Shown here piece after piece: positions 8,923-19,031 of a stretch of DNA of 64,000 nt. Made by a program: the position numbers and the translations under genes. Under the pieces are notes generated by a model. The model was not told the DNA's origin and ran no database searches. It saw only the letters and a list, made by a program, of their open reading frames with translations. Origin of the DNA: Paraglaciecola sp. T6c (GTDB taxonomy: Bacteria; Pseudomonadota; Gammaproteobacteria; Enterobacterales; Alteromonadaceae); NCBI RefSeq assembly GCF_000014225.1, contig NC_008228.1, positions 3,100,001 through 3,164,000 of the forward strand, given 5' to 3'. How positions within the stretch are numbered: position 1 is the first letter of the stretch; each line of letters begins with the position of its first letter.

Positions 8923-10194
8923 TTACTTAGATGAGTCGTTTGCGCGAGCTAACCCTAGCGCATCCTGTAATAGACTCATATTTTTATTATCTTGCTGCAT
9001 AGCAGCTTTTTTTAATGCTTTGGTCGGCGCATGTATTAACGAGTTCGTTAACTTATTCGCTAACTCTTTGATAACTTGCTCCGCTTCCTTGCCGTCTGCT
9101 AACTGATTTAATGCTTTGGCAATCAACGTATCTCGTTGACTCTCACTTTGCTGGCGAAAATCACGCAATACGTCAATAGATGATTGTCCTTGGCGCCATA
9201 GCATGTATTGCTGAGCTTGTTCTTCTATCATCTGCTGAGCTTGCAAAGCAGCATGCTGGCGCGACTCAATGTTCTTTTCGACAATTTGCTGTAAATCATC
9301 CACGGTATATAGGTAGGCATCATCGAGCTCACCCACTTCGGCTTCGATATCCCTGGGTACGGCTAAATCAACCAAGAACATAGGCTTGTGGCGTCTGTCT
9401 TTTAACGCTCGCTCAACTAACCCTTTGCCGAGTATAGGCAACTGACTGGCCGTAGAGCTGATCACAATATCGGCGTCCTTTAAATGCGCTGGAATTTGGG
9501 TCAAGGTTAGGGTTGTTGCTCCCAGCGGCTGAGCAATGGCTTCGGCGCGTGCCAATGTTCTGTTGGCTACGCTGAGTTTTTTAACCCCTTGCTCATGCAT
9601 ATGCTTAGCAACCAGCTCTATGGTTTCACCCGCACCGATGAGCAACACATTACTTTTCTTTAATGAAGAGAATATATGTTTGGCTAATTGTACCGAGGCA
9701 TAAGCCACTGATACAGCATTAGAACCAATTTCCGTTTCGCTGCGCACCCGCTTGGCCACTGAAAAAGTCTGCTGGAACAGGCGTTCAAAATCACTTTTAA
9801 TAACGCCAGAGTCTTTAGCACTGACAAAGGCCTGCTTAACCTGCCCTAAAATTTGCGGCTCACCTAGTATTAATGAGTCTAAACCGCAGGCTACACGCAT
9901 AATGTGTTTTATGGCGTCTTCTTGATGATATATGTAACTATTAAGGCCTAGTTCGTCCGCTTTGGCTTGATGAAATTCAGCGAGCCATGTTGTGAGCGCG
10001 TCTGCGGTGAGGTTTTCCGCTTGCGCGTATATCTCTGTCCGATTGCAGGTAGAGACAATCACAGATTCATCAGCACCTGTTAAGTGTGCTAAAGATTTCA
10101 AGGCTTCGACCATAGCGTCCGGCGAGAAAGCGACTTTTTCTCGCAATTCTACTGGCGCAGTTTTATGGTTTATCCCAAAGGCAATTAAGGTCAT
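8923..10194 (-). CDS. hemA: glutamyl-tRNA reductase
   Basis: Reduces glutamyl-tRNA(Glu) to glutamate-1-semialdehyde, the entry step of C5-pathway tetrapyrrole synthesis. The 423-residue protein begins MTLIAFGINHKTAPVELREK and has the catalytic cysteine C50 in VSTCNRTEIYA. The NADPH-binding region is near residues 185-215 (VLLIGAGETIELVAKH), followed by the C-terminal dimerisation helices. First gene of the leftward hemA-prfA-prmC run and divergent from lolB, the gene order known from E. coli. Confidence 0.97.
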   Translation of the reverse strand: MTLIAFGINHKTAPVELREKVAFSPDAMVEALKSLAHLTGADESVIVSTCNRTEIYAQAENLTADALTTWLAEFHQAKADELGLNSYIYHQEDAIKHIMRVACGLDSLILGEPQILGQVKQAFVSAKDSGVIKSDFERLFQQTFSVAKRVRSETEIGSNAVSVAYASVQLAKHIFSSLKKSNVLLIGAGETIELVAKHMHEQGVKKLSVANRTLARAEAIAQPLGATTLTLTQIPAHLKDADIVISSTASQLPILGKGLVERALKDRRHKPMFLVDLAVPRDIEAEVGELDDAYLYTVDDLQQIVEKNIESRQHAALQAQQMIEEQAQQYMLWRQGQSSIDVLRDFRQQSESQRDTLIAKALNQLADGKEAEQVIKELANKLTNSLIHAPTKALKKAAMQQDNKNMSLLQDALGLARANDSSK

Positions 10195-10319
10195 GCGGAA
10201 TACAGCTTTTTCATTAAACGGTGTTAAGGCCAGATCAGGGCGGCATTGTACGCAAAAGGTAAAACTATTGAAAGCACCCTGCTATGTATGTTCCTATAGC
10301 CTCCTTTCATTTTCTAAGT

Positions 10320-10940
10320 ATGGTGCCTGTGAGCGTGCGTTCAACAATACATTTCGCATTACTTATTCTTATTACGATTTTACTCAACGCGTGTGCGACG
10401 CCTCCACCCCAAAATATTCAGGTTAATAGTCAAGAACATCAAGCTAAGTTAAGTCAGATACAGCATTGGAAATTAAAAGGTCGTATGGCCTTTAAAGGTA
10501 GCGATGAAAAGTTCAGCGCGAATGTAAATTGGCAACAAATCGACGATAGCTACCATCTTTCTCTCAATACTATGTTGGGCATTAATATTCTGACTATGCA
10601 GGGAGACAAAGAGTCTGCTGAGCTCAGTACAGACGATGAGCAGTATCAAGATACGGATGCCAGCCATTTAATATGGCGAATTACCGGGTGGCAAATCCCG
10701 GTGTCGCAATTTCCATTTTGGATTAAAGGCCAAGCTCAGCCCATTGACAAGGTCATTTATGCGCAAAGTGGCGTAATCGAGCAGCTAATCCCTGTTTGTG
10801 ACAGCTGTGCGGGTTGGCTGATCACTTACCAAGACTACCACCAAGTGGATGATGTTTGGCTGCCTCACAATATAAAGCTCAACAATTCCGCTCTTGGGAA
10901 TCAAATTTTAATCAGAGTAAATCAATGGACCAAACAATAG
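10320..10940 (+). CDS. lolB: outer-membrane lipoprotein insertion protein LolB
   Basis: Outer-membrane receptor that accepts lipoproteins from LolA and inserts them into the outer membrane. The start at 10320 (MVPVSVRSTIHFALLILI) gives 206 residues, close to the E. coli protein (207), with an n-region arginine, a hydrophobic core and the lipobox LLNAC. An in-frame ATG at 10284 would add 12 residues and cannot be ruled out. The mature part begins with the conserved segment HWKLKGRMAFKGSDEKFSAN. It is divergent from hemA and its 3' end overlaps ispE by 16 bases, the conserved lolB-ispE pairing. Confidence 0.9.
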   Translation: MVPVSVRSTIHFALLILITILLNACATPPPQNIQVNSQEHQAKLSQIQHWKLKGRMAFKGSDEKFSANVNWQQIDDSYHLSLNTMLGINILTMQGDKESAELSTDDEQYQDTDASHLIWRITGWQIPVSQFPFWIKGQAQPIDKVIYAQSGVIEQLIPVCDSCAGWLITYQDYHQVDDVWLPHNIKLNNSALGNQILIRVNQWTKQ

Positions 10941-11785
10941 ATTGGTGGCCAAGCCCCGCCAAATTGAACCTGTTTTTACACATCAATGGCCGTTACCCCA
11001 ACGGCTATCATCAATTGCAAAGCCTATTTCAACTATTGGATAAAGGCGATGAATTGGCTTTTACGGTTACGCCCCATGCTGAAATTACATTGCTCACGCC
11101 AATAGACGGGGTAGCAAATGAAGACAACCTTATCGTTAAGGCGGCACGTTTATTACAAACACATACGGGCTGCTCCGAAGGTTGCGACATCCAATTACGT
11201 AAAGTGTTGCCCATGGGGGGGGGAATTGGAGGAGGCTCGTCTAATGCGGCGACCACATTAATTGCCCTTAACTATTTATGGAAATGTAATCTAAGCCTGA
11301 CAGAATTGGCGGAATTAGGCCTAGCGTTAGGTGCTGATGTGCCGGTTTTTGTCATGGGCAATACCGCTTTTGCTCAGGGTGTTGGCGAGCAGCTAACGCC
11401 TGTAAATATTGCGCAGAAGCACTACCTGGTTGTGTTTCCTGAATGTCACGTGTCTACCGCTGAGGTATTTAACGCCCCTGATTTGCCCAGAAATACACCA
11501 CTTATTTCTTGGCAAGAGTATGATTTTGACCAAACACATAACGACTGCCAGCAATTAGTCTGTAATCGCTTTGAGAATGTTGCAAATACATTACGCTGGT
11601 TGTTAGAATACGCGCCGTCTCGAATGACAGGCACAGGTGCTTGTTTATTTGCGGTCTTTACCAGTAACCAAGAAGCAGAAAATGTACTTGCTAATTTACC
11701 ATCAGGTTGCTCAGGTTTTGTCTCCAAAGGAGTCGATGTGTCTCCCGTGCACGACAAATTAGCGCACCTAGGTAGCATTAGCTAG
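10925..11785 (+). CDS. ispE: 4-diphosphocytidyl-2-C-methyl-D-erythritol kinase
   Basis: GHMP-family kinase that phosphorylates CDP-methylerythritol in the MEP isoprenoid pathway. The ATG at 10925 gives 286 residues beginning MDQTIDWWPSPAKLNLFLHI, with the PAKLNLFL substrate motif expected at this position. The GHMP glycine-rich ATP loop PMGGGIGGGSSNAA lies near residues 95-110, and a C-terminal MTGTGACLFAVF motif is present. The DNA for the glycine loop contains a run of seven G that could be slippage-prone. Overlaps the lolB 3' end and is followed by a tRNA-Gln gene and prs. Confidence 0.95.
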   Translation: MDQTIDWWPSPAKLNLFLHINGRYPNGYHQLQSLFQLLDKGDELAFTVTPHAEITLLTPIDGVANEDNLIVKAARLLQTHTGCSEGCDIQLRKVLPMGGGIGGGSSNAATTLIALNYLWKCNLSLTELAELGLALGADVPVFVMGNTAFAQGVGEQLTPVNIAQKHYLVVFPECHVSTAEVFNAPDLPRNTPLISWQEYDFDQTHNDCQQLVCNRFENVANTLRWLLEYAPSRMTGTGACLFAVFTSNQEAENVLANLPSGCSGFVSKGVDVSPVHDKLAHLGSIS

Positions 11786-11840
11786 CGCAAGTAAAACGCG
11801 TCATTACGCGGCGAAAGGTTATATTAATACAGAGTATTTT

Positions 11841-11915
11841 TGGGATATCGCCAAGTGGTAAGGCAACGGGTTTTGATCCCGTCATTCGTTGGTTCGAATC
11901 CAGCTATCCCAGCCA
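11841..11915 (+). tRNA. tRNA-Gln (TTG), copy 1
   Basis: 75-base cloverleaf with an encoded CCA end. The anticodon stem ACGGG/CCCGT encloses the loop TTTTGAT, giving anticodon TTG. The T-arm GTTGGTTCGAATCCAGC and an acceptor stem TGGGATA/TATCCCA are complete. It lies between ispE and prs and is identical over its full length to the two copies at 20279 and 20390. Confidence 0.97.
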
Positions 11916-11945
11916 TTTTCACTTTTACGCACTGAGGAATTTAAC

Positions 11946-12893
11946 GTGCCAGACATGAAGCTTTTCGCTGGAAACGCAGTACCTGAACTTGCACAGAAAG
12001 TAGCCGACAGGCTGTATACCAAACTTGGCCACGCCAGTGTTGGGCGCTTTAGCGATGGGGAGATCAGCGTAGAAGTACATGAAAATGTGCGCGGCTCAGA
12101 CGTTTTTATTATCCAATCGACTTGTGCACCTACCAATGACAACTTAATGGAATTGATTGTCATGATTGATGCATTTCGTCGTGCTTCGGCAGGCCGTATT
12201 ACCGCTGTTATTCCTTACTTTGGTTATGCTCGTCAAGACCGTCGTGTACGTTCTGCCCGTGTACCAATTACTGCCAAGGTCGTTGCCGATTTCTTGTCAA
12301 ACGTTGGGGTTGACCGCGTATTGACTATTGACTTACACGCAGAGCAAATTCAAGGCTTCTTCGATGTGCCTGTTGATAACGCCTTCGGTACACCGATTTT
12401 GTTAGATGACATGCGTCGTCGTAACATTGAAAACCCAGTGGTTGTTTCTCCAGATATTGGCGGTGTTGTGCGTGCTCGTGCGGTAGCAAAACTGCTAAAC
12501 GACACCGACCTTGCCATTATCGATAAACGACGCCCTAAAGCGAACGTTGCTCAAGTTATGCACATCATAGGTGATGTACAAGATCGTGACTGCATTATAG
12601 TTGATGACATGATTGATACTGGTGGCACTTTAGCCAAAGCGGCAGAAGCCTTAAAGGCCCACGGAGCTAAGAATGTTTTCGCTTATGCTACCCACGCTAT
12701 TTTCTCGGGCAACGCGGCACAAAACCTGCGTGACTCTGTAATTGATGAAATTATCATCACTGACAGTATCCCCCTTAGCCCAGAAATAAAAGCCCTTGAT
12801 AAAGTGAAGCAATTGACCTTATCAAACATGCTTGCTGAGGCCATTCGCCGCGTGAGCAACGAAGAATCAATCTCGGCGATGTTTGAATACTAA
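11946..12893 (+). CDS. prs: ribose-phosphate pyrophosphokinase
   Basis: Makes PRPP from ribose-5-phosphate and ATP for nucleotide, histidine and tryptophan synthesis. I start at GTG 11946 ([17 protein letters not shown]), preceded by GAGGA, giving 315 residues, the same length and N-terminus as the E. coli enzyme. Motifs: [16 protein letters not shown] (flexible ATP-binding loop region), [17 protein letters not shown], and the PRPP-binding signature [21 protein letters not shown] strong rho-independent terminator follows at 12918. Confidence 0.97.
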   Translation: MPDMKLFAGNAVPELAQKVADRLYTKLGHASVGRFSDGEISVEVHENVRGSDVFIIQSTCAPTNDNLMELIVMIDAFRRASAGRITAVIPYFGYARQDRRVRSARVPITAKVVADFLSNVGVDRVLTIDLHAEQIQGFFDVPVDNAFGTPILLDDMRRRNIENPVVVSPDIGGVVRARAVAKLLNDTDLAIIDKRRPKANVAQVMHIIGDVQDRDCIIVDDMIDTGGTLAKAAEALKAHGAKNVFAYATHAIFSGNAAQNLRDSVIDEIIITDSIPLSPEIKALDKVKQLTLSNMLAEAIRRVSNEESISAMFEY

Positions 12894-12917
12894 CGTGTGC
12901 TGAGTGAGAATCTATTG

Positions 12918-12942
12918 AGCCGCTTTTACAGCGGCTTTTTTG
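12918..12942 (+). terminator. Rho-independent terminator after prs
   Basis: Stem AGCCGC/GCGGCT with a 7-base loop followed by a run of six T, located 25 bp after the prs stop codon. Confidence 0.85.
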
Positions 12943-13043
12943 TGCTCATTTTCTACCTCTTTATTAACCATTTATAGCCAACCAACTGGGTTTGGTACAT
13001 AACTTGCGCCACCACGATACCTTAAACTGTTGGTGGAATAACG

Positions 13044-14120
13044 ATGCAAGAAGTTTGGCAGTTTATCCCTTACCCGTGGCTGGTTGTTGGCGGGCTAGTG
13101 GCTATCAGTGTAATCACCATGTACTTAGTAAAACGCTTCGTATTGGTGCAATTACAAAGAATAAAGCGCAGTGAAGGCCGACATGTCACCAGCGTGCTGC
13201 TCGACTCTTTGAGTAAACCGCTGAATATATTTATTCTTGTCATCAATCTTTACCTCCTGCAATACCTGCTACTTAAATACGAATTGATATCCGATCAGTT
13301 TTATAAACAAGTCGATGTCACGGCGCAAATAGGCATTATCATCGCATTGCTGGTATTTGCAGAGCGATTTTGCAATCAACTTTTGGTCAGTTACGCTGAC
13401 ACGTCAGAGGCCCTACGCAACAGCCAGAGTATTATTCGAGGTACCAGCAAAATACTCATTATCGGGATTGGCAGTTTAGTCATTTTAGGCACCCTAGGAA
13501 TTTCTATTACGCCTATTGTGGCATCTTTGGGTATTACCTCACTTGCCGTGGCACTCGCCCTGCAACCCACCTTGGAAAACTTTTTTTCTGGCGTACAACT
13601 GGTTATCGATAAACCCATACGGGTGGGCGATTTTGTTGAGTTGGATTCTGGCGAGCAAGGCTTTGTCGAAAAAATTGGTTGGCGCTCTACTTGGATTAAA
13701 ATGCTACCGAACAATATTGTGGTGATGCCCAACAGCATGCTGTCACAATCAAAGGTGATCAATTATTACTACCCTGAAAAAGAGTTGTCTGTACCGGTCG
13801 ATGTGGGAGTGCATTACGATTCAGACTTAGAGCACGTCGAGCGTGTGGTCTTAGAGGTCGCAAGGAAAATATTGCACTCTCATAAATGGGGCATAGATGA
13901 CTATGATACGTTTGTGGTTTTTCACACCTTTGATAGTTCAAGTATAAATTTTACTGTGATGCTGCGGGCTGAAGAGTATTTTAACCGCTTTTTTATTAAA
14001 TCAGCTTTTATAAAAGCGTTACATAAACGTTTTCGTCAAGAAGGAATTGTGATCCCCTATCCCATTCGGGCAATCAATACACAACAAGAGCAGTCCCAGG
14101 AGGTGAATACTTCGCGTTGA
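13044..14120 (+). CDS. MscS-family mechanosensitive ion channel
   Basis: Predicted inner-membrane small-conductance mechanosensitive channel that releases solutes on hypo-osmotic shock. The 358-residue protein has membrane helices at about 9-30, 50-75, 90-112 and 130-155. These are followed by the pore helix and family signature SLGITSLAVALALQPTLENF and the beta domain (IRVGDFVELDSGEQGFVEKI, then MPNSMLSQSKVINY). The C-terminal cytoplasmic domain is short, as in YnaI/YbdG-like members rather than the large MscK type. It stands alone after the prs terminator. Confidence 0.9.
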   Translation: MQEVWQFIPYPWLVVGGLVAISVITMYLVKRFVLVQLQRIKRSEGRHVTSVLLDSLSKPLNIFILVINLYLLQYLLLKYELISDQFYKQVDVTAQIGIIIALLVFAERFCNQLLVSYADTSEALRNSQSIIRGTSKILIIGIGSLVILGTLGISITPIVASLGITSLAVALALQPTLENFFSGVQLVIDKPIRVGDFVELDSGEQGFVEKIGWRSTWIKMLPNNIVVMPNSMLSQSKVINYYYPEKELSVPVDVGVHYDSDLEHVERVVLEVARKILHSHKWGIDDYDTFVVFHTFDSSSINFTVMLRAEEYFNRFFIKSAFIKALHKRFRQEGIVIPYPIRAINTQQEQSQEVNTSR

Positions 14121-14283
14121 TGCACATCGGAATCCTCGCCCCCAATTGCTGTTTTGGCTCCTGAACGGATGCGTTGCATGCTGGCCCGCTTTAGATAGAC
14201 AACAACGGAGATCTTTCTTGTTAACTTACTATGTCAGTGGTAACATTCGCCGCCCTTTTTATAGGGCTGCAAATTATCTTGTT

Positions 14284-14313
14284 TTGATAACGGGTTAATT
14301 TAGCGAACATAGT
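14284..14313 (+). promoter_or_regulatory. Possible sigma70 promoter for rplY
   Basis: TTGATA and CATAGT are separated by 18 bases, ending about 50 bp upstream of the rplY start. The match is fair rather than perfect, and no other promoter is obvious in the 246-bp gap after the mscS-like gene. Confidence 0.4.
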
Positions 14314-14366
14314 AGATTTTGGTCGCAGAAATCTACACTTTATTACTTACTTATTGGAGTTATCTC

Positions 14367-15008
14367 ATGTCTGAAGGAATTTTCACTCTAGACGCAGAAG
14401 TCCGTACTGATTTAGGGAAAGGTGCGAGCCGCCGCCTACGTCACGAAGACAAAGTACCAGCTGTATTATACGGCCTTGGTAAAGAAGCCGTTTCTTTAAC
14501 TTTGTCACATAACAAAGTTTTCCAAGCGCAAGAATTCGAAGCTTTTTACTCTCACGTTCTTACCTTGAATGTTGACGGTAAAAAAGTTGAAGCCGTTATT
14601 AAAGACATGCAACGTCACCCGTTCAAGCCTCGTGTAACTCACTTGGACTTTTTACGTGTTGATGCGAAGCAAGCTCTTCAAACAAACGTACCTTTACACT
14701 TCGTAAACGAAGATAAAGCAGAATCTATTAAAACTCATGGTGGCCACGCTGAGCACCACATGGTTGACGTAGAAATTAGCTGTTTGCCAGCGGACTTGCC
14801 TGAGTTCATCGAAGTTGACGTGACTAACGTTGAACTTGGTCAGACTCTTCACTTGTCAGACATCGCTCTTCCTGAAGGCGTAACGTCTGTTGAGCTTGCT
14901 AAAGGCGAAGATCACGATCTAGCTGTTGTAACCGTTAAAACTGCTAAAGGCCCAAGCGTAGAATCTGAAGAAGATGATGCCGAAGGTGAAGAAGCTGCTG
15001 CGGAATAA
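14367..15008 (+). CDS. rplY: 50S ribosomal protein L25/general stress protein Ctc (long form)
   Basis: Binds 5S rRNA in the large ribosomal subunit. The ATG at 14367 has GGAG eight bases upstream and gives 213 residues, starting [20 protein letters not shown]. The N-terminal L25 domain (about 1-95) shows [15 protein letters not shown] and [16 protein letters not shown]. The second, Ctc-type beta domain extends to about residue 190, and the tail is very acidic ([15 protein letters not shown]). E. coli has only the short form of 94 residues. Pth follows after 5 bp, a common pairing. Confidence 0.94.
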
Positions 15009-15013
15009 GTTGT

Positions 15014-15598
15014 TTGTCTAACATACAACTTATTGTAGGCCTGGGTAATCCAGGCCTCGAATACAAATACACCCGCCACAATGCCGGTACTTGGTTAGTT
15101 GAAAACCTTGCCCGGATGCACAATTGTACTCTGAGTTTACAAAGTAAGTTTTTTGGTTATACCGGTCGTGTGACGATAGGTGGCCAAGATATACGTTTGC
15201 TCATTCCCACCACTTATATGAATAAAAGTGGTCAAGCGGTTGCGGCATTAGCCGGATTTTATCGCATTCCCCCTGAATCCATTTTAGTGGCCTATGATGA
15301 ACTCGATTTGCCCCCTGGCATCGCCAAATTTAAATTAGGCGGCAGTTCAAGCCAAAATGGTATTCGCGATATTGTATCAAGCTTGGGAAATAACAAAGAT
15401 TTTTATCGTTTGCGTGTAGGCATTGGCCACCCTGGTCATAAAGGCAAGGTGTCAGGCTACGTATTAGGCAAAGCCCCCGCGAAGGAACAAGAACAAATGG
15501 ATGCCGCAATAGATGAGGGCGTCCGCTGTATTGAAATACTAATAAAAGATGATATGAAAAAAGCCATGAACAGGCTGCATTCATTCAAAGCAGAATAA
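15014..15598 (+). CDS. pth: peptidyl-tRNA hydrolase
   Basis: Releases tRNA from peptidyl-tRNAs that drop off the ribosome. The 194-residue protein starts with TTG at 15014 ([20 protein letters not shown]) only 5 bp after rplY. The catalytic histidine is H22 in YTRHNAG. Conserved motifs [22 protein letters not shown] and [11 protein letters not shown] are present. The TTG start is preceded by GGAATAAG, and there is no ATG upstream of the conserved N-terminus. Confidence 0.95.
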   Translation: MSNIQLIVGLGNPGLEYKYTRHNAGTWLVENLARMHNCTLSLQSKFFGYTGRVTIGGQDIRLLIPTTYMNKSGQAVAALAGFYRIPPESILVAYDELDLPPGIAKFKLGGSSSQNGIRDIVSSLGNNKDFYRLRVGIGHPGHKGKVSGYVLGKAPAKEQEQMDAAIDEGVRCIEILIKDDMKKAMNRLHSFKAE

Positions 15599-15642
15599 GC
15601 ACATCAGTTAATACTGATATTAAAGATAAAGAGGATCTAAAA

Positions 15643-16734
15643 ATGGGTTTTAAATGCGGCATAGTGGGATTACCAAACGTAGGTAAATCAACGCTCTTCA
15701 ATGCTTTGACCAAAGCCGGTATCGAAGCCGCAAACTTTCCGTTTTGTACGATTGAGCCGAACACGGGCGTAGTACCTGTTCCTGATCCTCGTTTAGACAA
15801 GCTAGCTGCTATCGTTAACCCAAAACGTATCTTACCTACCACGATGGAGTTTGTGGATATAGCGGGATTGGTCGAAGGCGCATCTAAAGGCGAAGGCCTT
15901 GGTAACAAATTCTTAGCAAATATCCGTGAAACCGATGCGATTGGTCATGTTGTTCGTTGTTTTGATAACGACAACATAGTTCACGTTGCAGGTAAAATTA
16001 ACCCCCAAGACGATATCGATATTATCAATACTGAATTGGCGCTAGCAGATTTAGAAACCACAGAGAAAGCCCTTTTACGCGTCGCCAAACGTGCCAAAGG
16101 TGGTGATGGCGATGCCAAGTTCGAACTTAAAGTACTTGAGAAAATTAAGCCGCATTTAGACGAAGGCGAGTTGTTGCGCTCCGTTGAGCTTGAAAAAGAA
16201 GAACTAAAAGCCATTAGCTACATGAACTTCTTAACGCTTAAGCCAACCATGTATATTGCCAACGTGAACGAAGATGGTTTTGAAAATAACCCATACCTGG
16301 ATAAAGTACGCAGCATCGCCGAAGGCGAAAACGCTGTTGTTGTTGCAGTCTGCGCGGAAATGGAAGCAGAAATTGGTGAGTTAGAAGACGACGAACGTGC
16401 TGAGTTCATGGCTGAAATGGGCCTTGAAGAACCAGGGCTAAACCGTGTTATTCGAAGTGGCTACAGCCTTCTTAACTTAAACACCTACTTTACTGCTGGT
16501 GTACAAGAAGTGCGCGCATGGACTTTCCCAATTGGTTCTACCGCGCCGCAAACGGCTGGTATCATTCATACCGATTTTGAGAAAGGCTTTATTCGCGCCG
16601 AAGTCATTGGTTACGACAACTTTGTTGAATTCAATGGTGAGCAAGGTGCCAAAGACGCAGGTAAATGGCGCTTAGAAGGTAAAGAATACATTGTTAAAGA
16701 CGGCGATGTTATCCACTTCCGTTTCAACGTATAG
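15643..16734 (+). CDS. ychF: redox-regulated ATPase/GTPase YchF (OLA1 type)
   Basis: Obg-family P-loop protein that in other species binds ribosomes and prefers ATP; its exact role is unsettled. The 363-residue protein begins [20 protein letters not shown] with the P-loop GLPNVGKS, then switch-region [17 protein letters not shown], a coiled-coil insertion rich in charged residues around 130-200, and a C-terminal TGS domain ending in [10 protein letters not shown]. The nucleotide-specificity motif reads NVNE, the non-canonical form seen in YchF. The ribosome site is GAGG. The pth-ychF order is conserved in gammaproteobacteria. Confidence 0.96.
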   Translation: MGFKCGIVGLPNVGKSTLFNALTKAGIEAANFPFCTIEPNTGVVPVPDPRLDKLAAIVNPKRILPTTMEFVDIAGLVEGASKGEGLGNKFLANIRETDAIGHVVRCFDNDNIVHVAGKINPQDDIDIINTELALADLETTEKALLRVAKRAKGGDGDAKFELKVLEKIKPHLDEGELLRSVELEKEELKAISYMNFLTLKPTMYIANVNEDGFENNPYLDKVRSIAEGENAVVVAVCAEMEAEIGELEDDERAEFMAEMGLEEPGLNRVIRSGYSLLNLNTYFTAGVQEVRAWTFPIGSTAPQTAGIIHTDFEKGFIRAEVIGYDNFVEFNGEQGAKDAGKWRLEGKEYIVKDGDVIHFRFNV

Positions 16735-16780
16735 CTATTTTTAAGATCCGCTAGCGTATCTCCCCCCTTTTTTGAAAGAA

Positions 16781-16806
16781 ACAGAGCTTTTTAGCTCTGT
16801 TTTTTT
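16781..16806 (+). terminator. Rho-independent terminator after ychF
   Basis: Stem ACAGAGC/GCTCTGT with a 6-base loop and a following T run, about 45 bp beyond the ychF stop. Confidence 0.85.
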
Positions 16807-17011
16807 ATGCCTAGAACGTGGTCTGTTATGTGCTGGGTAATTCACACCAGCGTTCATCGACTAAAGCATTAAGGAAAAACACCTAATGTACACTAGTATC
16901 ACGTTAACTCACTATTACGTTAACTCGCGCACTGCATCTTAGCTGTGTGTTGCCGTGCTAAATTGGGGCTTAAAAATTAACTAAGCCACTTCAACTTTAG
17001 GTATTTTTATT

Positions 17012-18256
17012 ATGCGCTTTTGGCCTTTCATGCTGCTTTATTGCTTTTTGAATATGGCCGCCCCTCATGCCAAAACGAATGAGACCCTAAACATTAGCTT
17101 ATTAGTGGCCAGCAAAGGACAGCGAGCGGCATACCATCAATTAGCAGAAGCATTTGAACAGCAGCATCAAAATCTACGGATTGTGTTTACGGTGCAAAAC
17201 GACAAACAGTACAAAGCATCGATAGAGAAGTGGCTAACCCAAAAAAATGGATTTGATGTCGTATATTGGCAAGCGGGAGAACGTATGAATCAGTTTGCCT
17301 CCCAAGGTCTATTAGAGCCGTTGGACGATTTGTGGCAGAAGAATAACTGGCTCACGCACTTTCCTCAAAGGATAACGAGAACAGTGCAACAAGGTGATAG
17401 TTTATATGCAGCGCCTTTCGCTTTTTACCAATGGAGTATCTATTACAAAAAATCACTCTTTTCCCGTCTAGCGATAGAGCCGCCTAAAACTTGGAGTGAA
17501 TTTCTGGTTGTTTGCGCAGCCCTAAAATCAAATGGCGTTACGCCTGTCGTGGTCGGTGGGAAAGAAAAATGGCCTGTGGCGGCATGGTTTGACTACCTGA
17601 ACTTACGTATCAACGGCCTCGCCTTTCATCAACAATTAATGGCTGGAAAAATAGACTACACCGAGCCAAGGGTAAAATCGGTTTTTAGCGCTTTGAAGCA
17701 ACTTATCGATTTAGGTTATTTTTTATCGGGTAGCCAAGCAAAAAATTGGCAGGATGCTATGCCCTATGTATATAGAGATCTGGCAGGTATGACGTTATTA
17801 GGCAGTTTTGTGGAGCAACAGTTTGTTGAGCAATTTCGTGACGATATCGGTTTTTTCCGTTTTCCACAAATAGACAGTAAATTACCGTTATTCGAAGAAA
17901 CACCCATTGAGGTGTTTATGATCCCTAAAAATGCGCAAAACAAACCGGCTGCACGATTGTTCATGTCCTTTATTGGCCGTGCAGATATCCAAGAAACGCT
18001 CAGTAAAAATTTGGGCTATCTGTCCCCGCATCTGCAAGCAACACGGACCCACAATTACCATTCAAACCAGGAGCCTTACATATTCGCTGATAACCAGGAT
18101 ATCACCCAATTCTACGACCGTGACACCACGAAAAATATGTCTGTCGATGGTATGCAGCTCATGTCAGATTTTATTGATAACCCAGATGTTTCCCTGATCA
18201 CGCGCAAACTGGAACAGGTTCGCTTAAGATCCTTTCCGCAATCTGATATAAAATAG
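17012..18256 (+). CDS. Periplasmic extracellular solute-binding protein, family 1 (sugar type)
   Basis: 414-residue predicted periplasmic protein with a signal peptide (MRFWPFMLLYCFLNMAAPHA, likely cleaved near residue 20). The fold is that of ABC sugar-binding proteins: an N-terminal LNISLLVASKGQ strand, AYHQLAEAFEQQHQNLRIVF, a DVVYWQAGERMNQFASQGLL segment, YYKKSLFSRLAIEPPKTWSE and a C-terminal helical lobe. No permease or ATPase gene lies nearby, so it may supply a transporter encoded elsewhere or act in signalling. The substrate cannot be named from sequence. Confidence 0.8.
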   Translation: MRFWPFMLLYCFLNMAAPHAKTNETLNISLLVASKGQRAAYHQLAEAFEQQHQNLRIVFTVQNDKQYKASIEKWLTQKNGFDVVYWQAGERMNQFASQGLLEPLDDLWQKNNWLTHFPQRITRTVQQGDSLYAAPFAFYQWSIYYKKSLFSRLAIEPPKTWSEFLVVCAALKSNGVTPVVVGGKEKWPVAAWFDYLNLRINGLAFHQQLMAGKIDYTEPRVKSVFSALKQLIDLGYFLSGSQAKNWQDAMPYVYRDLAGMTLLGSFVEQQFVEQFRDDIGFFRFPQIDSKLPLFEETPIEVFMIPKNAQNKPAARLFMSFIGRADIQETLSKNLGYLSPHLQATRTHNYHSNQEPYIFADNQDITQFYDRDTTKNMSVDGMQLMSDFIDNPDVSLITRKLEQVRLRSFPQSDIK

Positions 18257-18448
18257 CGTTGTTAGTCTTTGTAGTGTATTTTTAGCGCGGCCTGTGTACC
18301 GTTTTGGTAATGGCGAATGTTAGTGCTGCTAGGGTTAAATGATTAAGCATTTAGCTCCGCATATAGACCCCTAATGCTCATCAACAGTGAATTTACTATC
18401 CACATATCACTTACAATCAGCTAAAAATTGACTAGAAACAGAAGCCGA

Positions 18449-18892
18449 ATGAAACCTATATTTGATATACAGCCGTCTTTAGGCACCACGAAAATCCCTT
18501 TAGATGCCCCCAGAGAGCAAGTACTAAATACCCTAAATCAGCCTTTCAAATCCATCAATAAGTATCCTGAACGCAAACTAGCAAGTGACGCTTTTTACCG
18601 TAACGATTTGCATGTATCTTACCAGGGTGATCCAGCGGCAGTTGAATCCATCGAATTTGCTTACAGTGAACTATACGATGTCACCTTATTAGGCGAGTCT
18701 ATTCTGAGCTTACCGGTGAAGAGTGCATTAGCAAAAATCGAAGCACTCACAGGGCACTCGCCAGTCACACATGATAACGGTTACACCTATGAAATTCCTG
18801 AGCTTGGATTATGGCTGTGGCGTGAATCAAACGATAACTTTGACGAAAACGGCTTTTACTTTTTTACTATTGGCATTAAAGCCGTTCGCTAA
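18449..18892 (+). CDS. Hypothetical protein (147 aa)
   Basis: Not recognised. I start at the ATG at 18449 (MKPIFDIQPSLGTTKIPLDA), which has GAAG upstream, rather than a TTG seven codons earlier. There is no signal peptide or membrane segment. The protein is moderately acidic, with a pattern of alternating beta strands and one helix (SALAKIEALTGHSP). Its aromatic-rich end (LGLWLWRESNDNFDENGFYF) suggests a compact cytoplasmic fold. It stands alone between the solute-binding protein and a pseudogene, with about 190 bp of its own upstream region. Confidence 0.65.
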   Translation: MKPIFDIQPSLGTTKIPLDAPREQVLNTLNQPFKSINKYPERKLASDAFYRNDLHVSYQGDPAAVESIEFAYSELYDVTLLGESILSLPVKSALAKIEALTGHSPVTHDNGYTYEIPELGLWLWRESNDNFDENGFYFFTIGIKAVR

Positions 18893-19031
18893 TATCACTT
18901 AACAGGCTATGCACGTTGAGCTAACACAAATTGAATAGAGTCTAACTTCTTAGTGGAGGGATGATGGGAGTCTAGAGTTTGCGTGTAGCGTAACAAACAA
19001 CGGCCACACCGTTAGCAATTCCTTGTGTGCC

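Noticed and set aside
14252-14272. GCCCT/AGGGC hairpin upstream of rplY considered as a terminator or ribosomal-protein leader
   Set aside because: Short 5-bp stem, no T run, and no known L25 leader motif that I can match.
16901-16926. Direct repeat ACGTTAACTC twice, 16 bp apart, upstream of the solute-binding protein gene
   Set aside because: Could be a regulator site, but with only two short copies and no known matching factor I cannot support it as a feature.
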